Shown: in pieces, positions 16,964 through 28,100 of the stretch | Layout: every line of letters starts with the position of its first letter | Numbering within the stretch: position 1 is the stretch's first letter | Assembly (NCBI GenBank): GCA_003609755.1 | Contig: AP017991.1 | Coordinates: 2,807,501 to 2,871,500 of the forward strand | Length of the DNA: 64,000 bases | Reading direction: 5' to 3' | Source: Planktothrix agardhii NIES-204 | Lineage (GTDB): Bacteria > Cyanobacteriota > Cyanobacteriia > Cyanobacteriales > Microcoleaceae | Notes under the pieces: generated by a model | What the model was told of the DNA's origin: nothing | Databases searched by the model: none | Seen by the model: only the letters and a program-made list of their open reading frames with translations | Program-made: the position numbers and the translations under genes

Positions 16964-17337
16964 ACTCACAGCAACGTCCATCAAATATACAACGGGGTGT
17001 TCCCACATCGACCCAAGGATCGAGTTTAGCTGATATTTTAGAAAGGGTTTTAGATAAGGGTATTGTCATCGCTGGGGATATTTCCGTTTCCGTGGGTTCC
17101 ACCGAACTCCTGAATATTAGAATTCGTTTGTTAATTGCTTCCGTCGATAAAGCTAGGGAAATAGGGATTAATTGGTGGGAAAGTGACCCCTATTTAAGTA
17201 GTCAAACCAAAGTTTTAACCGAGAGTAATCAACAATTATTAGAACAGGTTAAATTCTTACAGGAGGAAGTCAAAGCTTTAAAAGCATTATTACCTCAAGA
17301 AAACCAACCCAACCCAATTTCTGATCCTCATAAATAA
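16960..17337 (+). CDS. gvpJ: GvpJ, minor GvpA-like gas vesicle protein (copy 2)
   Basis: 125 residues, identical to the first GvpJ: a GvpA-like domain and a C-terminal coiled coil. It is the last gvp gene in the window; the convergent pxcA follows after the second MITE-like element. gvpK, gvpF/L, gvpG, gvpV and gvpW must lie elsewhere in the genome. Confidence 0.9.
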   Translation: MNSQQRPSNIQRGVPTSTQGSSLADILERVLDKGIVIAGDISVSVGSTELLNIRIRLLIASVDKAREIGINWWESDPYLSSQTKVLTESNQQLLEQVKFLQEEVKALKALLPQENQPNPISDPHK

Positions 17338-17375
17338 CTATTTAAAATTCATCCCTACCGTGTAAAATATTAAAT

Positions 17376-17542
17376 TGTAGGGGCGGGTTCTGTAAAAATT
17401 TTTGATATCAACAGATCACCATAATCAACCCGCCCAAACCCAACATTAACCTTCAATTAATCGGGAATTTGGGGATAGGATCGAGGCGGGTTTAGGGAGA
17501 TTATTTATCAGCATTAAAGGTTAACTTGAACCCGCCCCTACA
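17376..17542. repeat. 167-bp MITE-like element with 15-bp terminal inverted repeats (copy 2)
   Basis: The same element as at 11173-11339 with the same termini (TGTAGGGGCGGGTTC and complement) and one visible base change (GGGAATT for GGGGATT). It sits between convergent gvpJ and pxcA, where it can serve as a two-way terminator. Confidence 0.7.
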
Positions 17543-17557
17543 GTCCCTACAGAATTG

Positions 17558-18958
17558 TTATTCATTCATGGTTTTATAAGTAGAAACAGCAGAAGGAGAA
17601 CTGCGGTTGAGATAACGGAAAATCCAATATTTAAACACCGCATCTAAGATAACTGGAAAGGTCGCAATAAACAAAAAATTGAAGTCCCGATTTTCAGGAA
17701 GTCCGAAATGTCGGGCGGTACTTTCTAAAATCACCTCCCAACCGTGGGGCGAATGAAACCCCACAAACATATCCGTAGACAAAATAATAATAAAAGCTTT
17801 CGCACTATCACTCAACCCATAAATTAAATCCCCCATAAATGATTTGAGAATCTCTACCTCGCTACGGTTGTAAACTAAAATAAAAGCGAACATAAAAACC
17901 GAGATAATATCTGCGAAAACATTCTTGATCGCGCTACTACTATCCCCCTTATATTGTTCGGCTATTTCTTTAGCTTTTTCCTTGAGTTTTTCATCTAATT
18001 TCTCTGAAGTTAAGGGAGGAGCTTGACTAATTAAAGCCTTAAATCTAAGACGTTCTTCATATTGTTTTAATTCGATAAAGGCTTCCTCCTCCAGATCGAT
18101 ATTGATAAAAATAGGTGTTTGTTCTTTATTTGTAAATATTCCATCTATAATCGGCCCGACCAAGAAATTTTTAGCTAATTGTTGAGTCAATAAAGGAATC
18201 AAAATCAACAACAGAATAAATCTGATAGAAATTACGGTTTTAGCTTGAGTTTGCTTATAACTCGCAATAATTTCCGACTCCGATCCGGGTCTGAGTTCCT
18301 GTTTAATTCGACCTAATGTTCTCAATAAAGAACGGGGTAAAACCCGAGTCGAATTATTGTTCCTCAACCCCGGTTTTATCGTTTTTATGGAACTAGGAGT
18401 ACGGTTACTATTCAAAAAATTTTTGTTGTCAGAGCCATTATTTAGAATTGAATTTTGAGGATTTTCTGTTGGTGTTGTTAATAGAGATTTTTCGGGAGAA
18501 TTTGGGGTTAAATTTAGATAAAAATCTGAGGATTCTGGGGCTTGATAACGAGTAATTACCGCATCAATATAATCGAGTTTTTCACAAATAGCCTCAACTA
18601 TTTTACCGTGAGGTAATGATCCATTCGAGGTAACTTTTTGCTCTAATTCCAGGTTAATAGGATTGATTTGTTCCGACCATCCCAAAACCGAACGGCTGGT
18701 ATTAAATACAATTAAGCGATTCTGAATAATTTTGAGATATTTTTTTAGTTCAGAATTAAAATAAGAAAGGACGCGATCGCTATATTCAGGATGGGATTCT
18801 GGAGATATTTTTTCACCTTGAAAATGCTCATTCTCAAGGGAACGAATTTTCAATGCGGCATCATAAGCTTGATCTAAAGCCCGTTCCGGTGTATCACGAA
18901 ACCATTGATTAGCATTGCCAAAGAATTGTTTAAATACATTAGAATCAGCAGCGGCCAT
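17558..18958 (-). CDS. pxcA: Proton extrusion protein PxcA (CemA homologue)
   Basis: 466 residues. A variable hydrophilic N-terminal half (about 1-240) precedes the CemA domain, with membrane segments near RFILLLILIPLLTQQLA, VFADIISVFMFAFILVY and FLFIATFPVILDAVFKYWIF. The end FHSPHGWEVILE..ARHFGLPENRDF...IFRYLNRSSPSAVSTYKTMNE is diagnostic of PxcA/CemA. It is a cytoplasmic- or thylakoid-membrane protein needed for light-induced proton extrusion and indirectly for CO2 uptake. It is convergent with the gvp locus. Its last codons were copied into the duplication junction at 11355-11376. Confidence 0.92.
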   Translation of the reverse strand: MAAADSNVFKQFFGNANQWFRDTPERALDQAYDAALKIRSLENEHFQGEKISPESHPEYSDRVLSYFNSELKKYLKIIQNRLIVFNTSRSVLGWSEQINPINLELEQKVTSNGSLPHGKIVEAICEKLDYIDAVITRYQAPESSDFYLNLTPNSPEKSLLTTPTENPQNSILNNGSDNKNFLNSNRTPSSIKTIKPGLRNNNSTRVLPRSLLRTLGRIKQELRPGSESEIIASYKQTQAKTVISIRFILLLILIPLLTQQLAKNFLVGPIIDGIFTNKEQTPIFINIDLEEEAFIELKQYEERLRFKALISQAPPLTSEKLDEKLKEKAKEIAEQYKGDSSSAIKNVFADIISVFMFAFILVYNRSEVEILKSFMGDLIYGLSDSAKAFIIILSTDMFVGFHSPHGWEVILESTARHFGLPENRDFNFLFIATFPVILDAVFKYWIFRYLNRSSPSAVSTYKTMNE

Positions 18959-19064
18959 GGTTTAGACCCCTTAAGAATCAGTGAAATGAATATTAATTAA
19001 AGACGTTCTGGTGGAACATCGGTACAATGTACGGGGTATCTTAACAAATTTTAGACCGATTGCC

Positions 19065-21179
19065 GTGCTCTCTCCTGCTCTCTGGATTACCGGAAGTTCC
19101 CAAAGTGGCAAAACCACTCGCCTGATCGAATTATTTTGTGAGTGGACACCCCTACTGGGAACCCTTCCCCACCCCCCACAACCTCCACGCAAACCTAGGT
19201 TAAACCCTGAGTCTATCGCCACCACGACCTTAATTTTTGCCGCCAATGGTGATAATCGCATTGCCCTGGTTAACCGTTTAACCACTACCCCCCAGGGACA
19301 ATATTCCTTTTATTCCACAACCCCTTTAGGGTTTTTTCAAGACGAAGTAATTTTGTTTTGGCCCTTATTAGTCGAAAAGTTAGGGTTAAAAGCCCAATTT
19401 CCCCTGCGCTTACGCCCCGAAACCGAACAAGAACTTGCCCTCCGGCTTTGGAGTCATGATCTGGAAATCAGTCCCCTCAGACGTCCAGGGATTAGCCTTA
19501 ACCGGATGGTGCGCCAAATTCTGGATATTCTGCAACTAGCGGCCTTGAGTGTTACGTCAATAGATGCCATTCCCCAGATTTTAGAAAAGGGATTTCTCGG
19601 CGACATCGAAACCCCCTACAAACAGATAGGAGAATGGCTACAACAATGGCGGGAATGGTGCTTAGAGCGGGGGTTACTCACCTATGGGATGATTGCCGAT
19701 CTCTATGGTCAACACCTGCTGCATCATCCTACCTATCAAAAACACCTACTGCGTCGATATCCGGTAGTTTTAGCCGACGACGTGGACGAATATCCCGTCC
19801 TAACCCGTCACTTGTTTGAGTTCTTTCTGGAGCAGGGAAAAATGGCTGCATTTACCTACAATCCAAATGGGGCTGTACGTTTGGGGTTAGGGGCTGACCC
19901 GATCGCCTTCTTGGATTTACAAAAGCGATGTCGTACAGAAACCTTAGACCAACCTAGGGGTTTAGGGAAACAATTGGCCGAACCAATTTTAGATTTGGTG
20001 TTGGAGAATGCCATCGCTTTTCCTGACTCCCTGTTATTTTCTACTCAGATTCAATCAATTCAAACGGTATCACGAGCCGATTTACTCCGACAAACCGCCG
20101 AACAGATTATCGCCGCGGTTAAAACTGGCCAGGTACGGCCCGATGAAATTGCCCTGATTGGCCCGGGTTTAGATGCGATCGCCCGTTATACCCTGCGGGA
20201 AATTTTAAACCATGCAGGAATAGCCGTTGAGTCGATGCAGGAACAACGTCCCCTGATTAGTTCTTCCCTAGTTCGAGGCTTATTAACCTTAATGGCATTG
20301 GTCTATCCGGGGAATGGTCATCTGGTGCATCGAGATGCGATCGCCGAAATGCTCGTTACCCTGAGCCGCTACACCCATGACACTCTTTCCCCCTGCTTCT
20401 CCATCGACCCAGTACGGGCGGGGTTATTAGCTGATCATTGTTTTGTGCCTGACTTAGAGAATCCTCGGTTACTGACTGTGAATGCTTTTCCCCGTTGGGA
20501 TCGGTTGGGATATCAGGCGACGGTCGCCTATAATCAGATTTTGCACTGGCTGGAAGTTCAACGGGAAGACTATCAAAACCAGTTATTAGCCAGTCCAGTA
20601 GTGTTATTAGATCGAGGGATTCAGCAATTTTTTTTGGGTAATGGCACGGGTCGCAGCTTGAGAAACGATCAACTCTCTGCACTACGCGAGTTAATGGAAA
20701 CGGCACTCCACTATTGGGAGGTGCAGAATCGTTTACAGGCGAAAACCGATGGGATCATCTCGGAACAAGTCGGCCAGTTTATTCAGTTATTACGACAGGG
20801 AGTGATTTCTGCTAACCCTTATCCGGTATCCAGTTTGGGGGTTAAACCTCCGGCCGTAACCTTGGGAACAATTTTTCAATATCGGGCCAGTCGAGCCTCC
20901 CATGCTTGGCACTTTTGGTTAGATGTGGGATCTCCCTTGTGGTTGAGTGGAGGAGCGAGTATTCTCTGGGGAGCGCCTCTATTTCTCAAGGAACAACCGG
21001 AGTATTCAGGGACAGAAGCAAATACAAGGTCGGCTGATCTACAACGATTGCACCGTATTATTGTAGATTTGTTAAGTCGGGTGAGCGATCGCTTAATTCT
21101 CTGTCACAGTGATTTAGCCGTTAATGGTCAAGAACAATTCGGCCCCCTTTTACCCCTAGTTCATGTAGTCAGCCCTTGA
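19065..21179 (+). CDS. SF1-helicase-like (UvrD/AddB-related) protein
   Basis: 704 residues from the chosen GTG at 19065. Another GTG at 19011 would add 18 residues but lies only 52 bp from the divergent pxcA start. Walker A is GSSQSGKTTRL near the N-terminus, and a DDVDEYPVLT block resembles helicase motif II/III. C-terminal VTLGTIFQYRASRASHAWHFWLDVGS resembles motif VI of UvrD-like proteins. The middle is divergent, as in AddB-type inactivated helicases. Cyanobacterial relatives are often labelled as recombination proteins. No nuclease motif is clear. The precise function is unknown. Confidence 0.6.
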   Translation: MLSPALWITGSSQSGKTTRLIELFCEWTPLLGTLPHPPQPPRKPRLNPESIATTTLIFAANGDNRIALVNRLTTTPQGQYSFYSTTPLGFFQDEVILFWPLLVEKLGLKAQFPLRLRPETEQELALRLWSHDLEISPLRRPGISLNRMVRQILDILQLAALSVTSIDAIPQILEKGFLGDIETPYKQIGEWLQQWREWCLERGLLTYGMIADLYGQHLLHHPTYQKHLLRRYPVVLADDVDEYPVLTRHLFEFFLEQGKMAAFTYNPNGAVRLGLGADPIAFLDLQKRCRTETLDQPRGLGKQLAEPILDLVLENAIAFPDSLLFSTQIQSIQTVSRADLLRQTAEQIIAAVKTGQVRPDEIALIGPGLDAIARYTLREILNHAGIAVESMQEQRPLISSSLVRGLLTLMALVYPGNGHLVHRDAIAEMLVTLSRYTHDTLSPCFSIDPVRAGLLADHCFVPDLENPRLLTVNAFPRWDRLGYQATVAYNQILHWLEVQREDYQNQLLASPVVLLDRGIQQFFLGNGTGRSLRNDQLSALRELMETALHYWEVQNRLQAKTDGIISEQVGQFIQLLRQGVISANPYPVSSLGVKPPAVTLGTIFQYRASRASHAWHFWLDVGSPLWLSGGASILWGAPLFLKEQPEYSGTEANTRSADLQRLHRIIVDLLSRVSDRLILCHSDLAVNGQEQFGPLLPLVHVVSP

Positions 21180-21459
21180 TCGCTATCTTCAAACCCAGAT
21201 AATATAGGGAATAGTTTTGACCAAACTTTCAGATAATTGTCTTTCAAAAAGGCAACCAAAAAAGTTAAATTCAACCTTAATTATAATATAAAAAATGAGG
21301 TTATTTATGTTGTTTTCAAAATCAAGAAATTAATTCAATAAATTTTCGGGGATTGATGTTATTATCATCAGTTATTCTGGGAATAATATAAATTAATCCT
21401 GGGTCGGGGTGTTAAAGGTAGATTTGATCGAGTGGGTTCATTCATGAGGAGACAAAAAA

Positions 21460-24400
21460 ATGACAAGTGCAGTAATTAATACCGTTAGTGCCAGAGTAAT
21501 TAATACTCAGGAAGTGCTATTAATATTTCCGACGGAAATACCGGGTGTATTTCAAAGTTTTACTGGGCTAGTGGGGGAAACCCTTCCTGGTGCTAACGGA
21601 ACAGTCATTTTTGTGCCTCAAAATCGCCCAGCACCTCCCCCAACAACAGCCCCAACCACTCCTCCGACCCCGACCGCAGCCCCAACCACTCCTCCGACCC
21701 CAACAGCATCCCCCACCACTCCTCCGACCCCCACCTCTTCTAATAATAATGGTGGGACAAGTCCAGCCCCAGTTGCCAATAATGACTTTTTTCAAACTAA
21801 TTTAGGACAGGCGACATTTTTTAATGTTCTGGAAAACGATACGGTTAAGGGTGGAAGTGGAACCAGTATCACCGTTAATCAGTTTAGTTCAACAGCAAAC
21901 GGAACCCTAGTATTTAATGGGGGAGGAATTTTTACCTACACTCCCGACCCCAAATTCTTTGGAGTAGATAGTTTTAGTTATACTGTTACCAATGGAACCG
22001 CCCCGGCTCAAGTTTTTATTGAAGTATTGGCGGGGAATCAACCTATTATTATTGAAGGTATTGGTAAAGGCACAGAAACCAGCGACTATATTACAGGTTC
22101 CTCTGGAAATGATGTTATTAATGGTTTAGCCGGAAACGATACCATCTTTGGTTTAGCAGGAAATGACGAACTGCGAGGGGATGAAGACAATGATACCCTC
22201 TACGGAAATGAAGGCAATGATACCCTCACCGGAGGTGAAGGGAACGATGAACTTAATGGCGGTAAGGATAATGATGTCCTCGATGCCAGTGCTGGAGATG
22301 ATACCGGGTTTGGACAACTGGGTAATGATACCGTTATTGGCGGTTTAGGCAATGATAGCCTTTATGGAGGCCAAGGAGCAGATAGTGTTCGGGGCGGCGA
22401 GGGCAATGATCTTATTTTTGGGGATAAAGGCAGTGATGTCCTTTGGGGCGATGCAGGCAACGATACCATCTATGGTGGTGGAGAAGAAGACCTGATTTTT
22501 GGCAATGACGGCGCCGATAACCTCTATGGAAACCAAGGAAACGATACAATCTTTGGCGGTATTGGTAACGATGTCGTATTTGGTGGCGAAGGCGATGACC
22601 AACTTTCCGGGGAAACCGGGGATGACTTCCTATTTGGGGGTCTAGGTGTCGATACCCTGACCGGAGGCTCAGGAAATGATACCTTTGTCATGACTAGCGA
22701 AAGTGGCGGTGCAAATTTAGGAGATGCTCAAATTGTTAATGATTTTGAACCCGGCGATCGCATTGGTTTAGCTGGAGGTTTACAATTTAGTGACTTATTT
22801 ATTAGCCAAAGTAGTGAAAACGCCGGGAATACTATTATTAGAAACGGTAGTGCTGGAAGCTATATTGCAGTTCTAATTGGTGTGGATAGTAATACCATCA
22901 CCGCAGATAGTTTTACTCCAATTTCCGGTACAATTATTCCGATTCCAGTCCCAACACCAACTCCCACCCCAACACCAAACCCGAATCCAACACCAACTCC
23001 CACCCCAACACCAAACCCGAATCCAACACCAACTCCCACCCCAACACCAAACCCGAATCCAACTCCCACCCCAACACCAAACCCGAATCCGACACCAACA
23101 CCAACACCAACTACTCCCCCCCTACAGCCACCCATCGCCCAAAATGATGCCGTAAAACGGCCTCCCGATGGTTCGGTAACATTTAACGTACTAAAAAATG
23201 ATGCCGATCCCCAGGGTAGTCAACTCACCTTAGTGAGTGTGGGAACAATCGCCAATGGCAGTGCATCAATTACGGCTGGAGGAAATATTACCTTCACACC
23301 TAATCCGGGCTTTACAGGGCCATCAACCTTTCCCTATACCATTCAAAACAGTTATGGCTTAACGTCCACGGCTCAAGTGATCATCACTGTTAATATTTCC
23401 CCGACATTATTAGTCAATAATGGAATTATTGTTTTACAAAATGATCAAAAAAATATTACCTCCGTCAATCTGTTTGCGGTAGACCCGGATAACCCCCCCA
23501 ATGAAATCTTTTACCGTATTACCCAAGAACCCAACTTAGGGAATTTACAAATTGTCGGATCTACACCCCAACGAATTAATACCGGGGGTTCATTTACTCA
23601 ACAAAATATTGATACGGGTTCCATCCAATTTAGCGCTCGGAATGTATCAGGAGGAGATCAATTTCTATTTCTCCTGACCGATAATATTGGAACTACAGCC
23701 CAAAATTCTTTTAGTATCACCATTGTCGATGACATCATCACCGGTACCGATGGAGATGACCTGATTATTGGTACTGGTTTCAGTGAAAATATCAGGGGAT
23801 TTGCCGGGAATGATACCCTCATCGGTGCTGGCAACCGAGATATTATCGAAGGGGGGACGGGAAACGATTCCCTTGAAGGGGGAGAAGGAAATGATGTCCT
23901 GCAAGGAGAAGAAGGAAATGATACGCTCCTCGGTCAAGTCGGCAATGATTCTCTCTTTGGCGGTCAAGGCAATGATTCTCTCGATGGCGGTGCAGGTCGC
24001 AATACCCTGTTAGGGGAAGATGGAAATGATACCCTAATTGCCGGAGATGATAGTAATTTACTCTCCGGTGGTAATAACGATGACATCCTGATTAGTGGGA
24101 TTGGGAACGATACCCTGTTAGGGGGAAGTGGTAATGATTCTCTGACCGGGAATGCCGGAGATGATTCCCTCTATGGAGAGGATGGAGAAGACTTAATCTT
24201 TGCCGGAGTCGGTCGAGACTTAGTTCTCGGTGGCCCAGGTAACGATAGCATTGATGCCGGGGAAAGCAATGATACCGTATTTGGTGGAACCGGGAATGAT
24301 TCTATTATCGGCGGTGATGGAGATGATTTCGCAAATGGTGGGGACGGTACCGATACAATCTTCGGCGGGATTGGAGATGATTCTGTCTTTGGGGGTGTCG

Positions 24401-25059
24401 GAAATGACTCCATTTTGGGTGATCTTGGGGACGATAGTATTTTTGCTGGAGATGGTTTAGATACGGTATCTGGAGGAATTGGTAATGATCTAATCTTTGG
24501 AGATGAGGGCAACGATACCCTGTTTGGGGGTGAAGATGATGATACCTTAGCCGGGGGCGGAGGTGCAGATAGTTTAATTGGAAATTTGGGGAATAATTCC
24601 TACTATTATTTAGCCCCCACCGAAGGTGTTGATGTGATCACCGAATTTAATATAAATGGTGATGATCGATTCCTATTTAGTTCTTTAGGTTTCCCCGGTT
24701 TCACTACCGCAGAAGGAACAGTGGTTCCCCTACAGGGGATTATTGTTTCTAACCTGGGTTCGGGGGGAGATAATATTAGTAATAAACAGGTGATCATTTT
24801 CCAAGATACCTTTGATAATGTTCAAGCGGTGAATGCTACCTTGAAAAATCAAAATGGATCGGGTGATACTGCCGCTTTCTTTGTTTATCGAAATAACTTG
24901 TCTTATGCCGGTTTTTCGGGTGCTTATGTTATGGGCTATGATCCGAATTTAAGTGATGATAGTTTGCCTGCTTTTGATTTAGTAATTTTACCATCTCTTG
25001 ATCCAAAAACAAATAATATTAGTACCTTAATTGGGCCTAGTGATTTTGTGATTATCTAG
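21460..25059 (+). CDS. Large RTX (hemolysin-type Ca-binding repeat) protein 1
   Basis: 1199 residues. Order: N-terminal module 1-52 ([16 protein letters not shown]...[12 protein letters not shown]), Pro/Thr linker, Ig/cadherin-like domain (about 105-190), RTX nonapeptides G-G-x-G-N-D-x-L/I (about 200-410), a PTPNPNPT linker (about 495-550), two further Ig-like domains, a long second RTX block (about 760-1050) and a C-terminal domain. RTX repeats bind Ca2+ after export. There is no Sec signal, so type I secretion is likely; no secretion genes are nearby. A ribosome binding site GAGGAG lies upstream of the ATG at 21460. Confidence 0.85.
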   Translation: MTSAVINTVSARVINTQEVLLIFPTEIPGVFQSFTGLVGETLPGANGTVIFVPQNRPAPPPTTAPTTPPTPTAAPTTPPTPTASPTTPPTPTSSNNNGGTSPAPVANNDFFQTNLGQATFFNVLENDTVKGGSGTSITVNQFSSTANGTLVFNGGGIFTYTPDPKFFGVDSFSYTVTNGTAPAQVFIEVLAGNQPIIIEGIGKGTETSDYITGSSGNDVINGLAGNDTIFGLAGNDELRGDEDNDTLYGNEGNDTLTGGEGNDELNGGKDNDVLDASAGDDTGFGQLGNDTVIGGLGNDSLYGGQGADSVRGGEGNDLIFGDKGSDVLWGDAGNDTIYGGGEEDLIFGNDGADNLYGNQGNDTIFGGIGNDVVFGGEGDDQLSGETGDDFLFGGLGVDTLTGGSGNDTFVMTSESGGANLGDAQIVNDFEPGDRIGLAGGLQFSDLFISQSSENAGNTIIRNGSAGSYIAVLIGVDSNTITADSFTPISGTIIPIPVPTPTPTPTPNPNPTPTPTPTPNPNPTPTPTPTPNPNPTPTPTPNPNPTPTPTPTTPPLQPPIAQNDAVKRPPDGSVTFNVLKNDADPQGSQLTLVSVGTIANGSASITAGGNITFTPNPGFTGPSTFPYTIQNSYGLTSTAQVIITVNISPTLLVNNGIIVLQNDQKNITSVNLFAVDPDNPPNEIFYRITQEPNLGNLQIVGSTPQRINTGGSFTQQNIDTGSIQFSARNVSGGDQFLFLLTDNIGTTAQNSFSITIVDDIITGTDGDDLIIGTGFSENIRGFAGNDTLIGAGNRDIIEGGTGNDSLEGGEGNDVLQGEEGNDTLLGQVGNDSLFGGQGNDSLDGGAGRNTLLGEDGNDTLIAGDDSNLLSGGNNDDILISGIGNDTLLGGSGNDSLTGNAGDDSLYGEDGEDLIFAGVGRDLVLGGPGNDSIDAGESNDTVFGGTGNDSIIGGDGDDFANGGDGTDTIFGGIGDDSVFGGVGNDSILGDLGDDSIFAGDGLDTVSGGIGNDLIFGDEGNDTLFGGEDDDTLAGGGGADSLIGNLGNNSYYYLAPTEGVDVITEFNINGDDRFLFSSLGFPGFTTAEGTVVPLQGIIVSNLGSGGDNISNKQVIIFQDTFDNVQAVNATLKNQNGSGDTAAFFVYRNNLSYAGFSGAYVMGYDPNLSDDSLPAFDLVILPSLDPKTNNISTLIGPSDFVII

Positions 25060-25063
25060 GCAT

Positions 25064-25095
25064 TTTGTAGTAAGCCCTTTAGGGCTTACTACAAA
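25064..25095. terminator. Perfect 14-bp stem-loop between the two RTX genes
   Basis: TTTGTAGTAAGCCC (25064-25077), loop TTTA, then the exact complement (25082-25095). Stability suggests a terminator after RTX protein 1, though the short TTT that follows is not a classical U-tract. The GTAGTAAGCCC/TTTA design resembles the weaker palindrome at 284-301, so it may belong to a dispersed palindrome family. Confidence 0.55.
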
Positions 25096-25136
25096 TTTAA
25101 CATTAATATCCCTATTCCCAGCAAAGGATTCTGATT

Positions 25137-28100
25137 ATGACAAGTTCTATTATCAATACAATTCCCGCCAATTTATCCTTAAGAATTTCTCCTAGTAATA
25201 GCCTGTACAATACGGGAAATTCAGTATTAATTTTTTCATCAGGAATTCAAGGAAGATTTGAGACTTTTCCAGCAAATGTTCAGTCTTTTGTTCCCCTTTC
25301 TAATGGCATCGGAACTACCTTACCCGGTGCAACAGGGGGGGTCGTATTTGTACCCGATACACCTGTTGTACAAGCAATATCTATTGAAACTAATACACCT
25401 GTTTATTTAGCTGAAACAGAAACTGGTCAATTTCAAACCCTGAATGGTCAAACAACCGGAACTGTTAAAACCGGGCCAGCCGGAAGTTTGATTTTTACTC
25501 CCGATGGATTTAGTCCCGTAACCCCTGCACCCACAGCCACTCCCAGTCCTATAGCCACACCTAGTCCCACAACTACACCTAATCCCACAGCTACTCCTAG
25601 TCCTACATCAACCCCCATTCCCACGCCTACCACCAGTCCCACACCTACCCCCAGCCCCAAACTCGAACCAATTCGGATTCAGGGTGCGGGGACAGGGACA
25701 GAGGCAGATGACACCATTATTGGTAGTAGTCAAAATGACACGATTTCTGGATTAGCAGGGAATGACAGTATCTTTGGATTAGGAGGGAATGACCTCCTCC
25801 AAGGAGATGCTGGACAGGATCAAATTAATGGTAATGAAGGCAATGATGCCATTATCGGAGGCTCAGAGGATGATTGTCTACGCGGAGGTCAAGGAGATGA
25901 TTTAATCTTTGGGGATGCCGGGAATGATCTGGCTTTTGGGGATAGAGATAATGATACATTGAATGGTGGAGCCGGAGCCGATAGTTTGTATGGTGGCCAA
26001 GGCAATGATAGTATCGGAGGCGGGGGGGAAGATGACCTCCTCTATGGGGATAAAGGCAATGATACGGTATCGGGTGATATTGGTAACGATAGTGTTACTG
26101 GAGGAGATGGAGACGATATTTTATATGGTAATTCCGGTCAGGACTTCCTGAGTGGAGATGCTGGCAATGATCAACTTTTTGGTGGCGGAGATGATGATAG
26201 TTTAGTCGGCGGTCTTGGGGCGGATGTTCTCTATGGAGATTTGGGAAATGATACCCTTTCTGGCGGGGATGATAATGATCAACTATTTGGGAATGCCGGG
26301 GATGATGTCCTGAATGGAGATAATGGAGCCGATAATTTATATGGAGGTGCCGGGGAAGATATTCTCAATGGCGGTAACGGTCGGGATTTCCTCTCCGGTG
26401 ATGCTGGGAATGATTTATTAGCCGGGGAAGCTGGATTAGATACCCTCACAGGGGGCGCGGGAGATGATATTTTTGTTCTTGGTTATGTGATTACTCAAGC
26501 TCCTAATGGCGGTAGTTTTATTACGGGAACTACGGGCGGCACTAGCGTTGAATTAGCGGATATTGTTACGGATTTTACGACAAACGATAAAATTGGGTTA
26601 TCTGGAGGACTGACATTTCAAGATCTGCAAATTTCCCAAGGTCAAGCCTCTAATTCCAGTAATACAATTATTAAAGATAAAAATACAGGTGAATTTTTAG
26701 CCGTCTTACAGGGAGTTAATGCCAGTATTTTAAGCGAATCTAACTTTGTTATTGACCCTATTATTCCCCTTCCTCCGACAACACCCCCCACACCGACAAC
26801 CTCACCAACTCCGACACCAACAACCTCACCAACTCCGACACCAACAACCTCACCAACTCCGACACCAACAACCTCACCAACTCCGACACCGACAACCTCA
26901 CCAACTCCGACACCAACAACCTCACCAACTCCGACACCAACAACGCCAACCCCGTCGCCCACTACCCCACCTACTACCTCACCGACTACACCACCACCGC
27001 CAACTCCATCTCAACCCACACCTCCCCCTGTTGAACCTCCAACTCCGGCAATTTTAGCGATGGAGAATGACACAGTATCGGGTTTACAGAATACTCTGTT
27101 GGAGATTCCCAATAGTACCATCACTGCTAATGATACGGGAGTTGGGCTGCTCACCATCACTGGAATTACAGAACCTGCCAATGGGACAGCCAGCTTAAAT
27201 CGAAGTGCAAGATCAATTACTTATATTCCTGATCAAAACTTTTCCGGTTTTGATAGTTTTGAATATAAAATCCGAGATGATAACGGAGCAACAGGAACCG
27301 CAACCGTTACAGTTAACGTAGTATCGGTTAATGTTCCTCCTATTTTGGATCTCAGCAGTTCCCAACCTGGGAATAATTACAGTACGGTTTTTGTTGAAGG
27401 AACAACTCCCATTGCGATTACTGGAAGTGTCAGTATTATTGATACTGATGATACCGATCTTACCTCTGCTACTATTACTTTAACCAATATTCCTGATGGT
27501 GAAATTGAAGGGTTATCTATCCTGGGAAGCTTGCCCAGTGGTATTACCGCCGGAAATTATGACCCAGCAACGGGAATTATTCTCCTAACTGGAACTGCCC
27601 CAATTGCCAGTTATGAAACGGCACTTTCTCAACTGGTTTATAGCAATAGTTCCCAAAATCCCAATACTCAAAATCGGGTAATTAATGTTGTTGTTACCGA
27701 TCGCCAAGATAGTAGTAATATTCCGATTAGCACGATTACAGTGGATGCGGTTAATGATCCTCCTGTAAATACGGTTCCCGGGTCACAAAATGCCAACGGT
27801 AGCCAACCGATTTTATTTAGTCAAGCTGCTGGGAATCAAATTTCTATTAGTGATCCTGATGCTGGCGTTAATCCTGTACAGGTTACTTTAACCGCTAGTA
27901 CCGGAATCCTAACCTTGGGTACAACCCCGGATAATGTCGCAATTTCTGGGGATGGAACTACAACTATTACCTTAGTTGGTCAAGTTGATAATATTAATAC
28001 CGCTATTAATGGTTTAACCTTTATACAACCCTCACCCTTTACCACCTCAGCAACCCTGCAAGTGGTAACAACGGATCTAGGAAATACGGGCAGTGGTGGC

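Larger units (their letters stand above)
11380..17579. repeat. Gas-vesicle locus, tandem copy 2 (A-A-C-A-C-A-C-N-J)
   Basis: A 6.2-kb block nearly identical to 7711-11376 plus two extra 1,267-bp periods. It ends inside the last codons of pxcA, the intact downstream neighbour, so this copy holds the original right border of the locus. Confidence 0.9.

Noticed and set aside
7774-17337. Possibility that the doubled gas-vesicle locus is an assembly artefact
   Set aside because: The copies differ in unit number and at several silent bases, and a unique junction with the pxcA tail is present. Long reads would still be the final proof.
22060-22700. Dense tandem DNA repeats that might be taken for a CRISPR array
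   Set aside because: They are degenerate 27-bp coding repeats of RTX nonapeptides in one long open frame, without unique spacers.
22860-23135. Gly/Val-rich leftward frame in the RTX linker region
   Set aside because: Antisense of the PTPTPNPN linker repeats; no start signal and no plausible protein.
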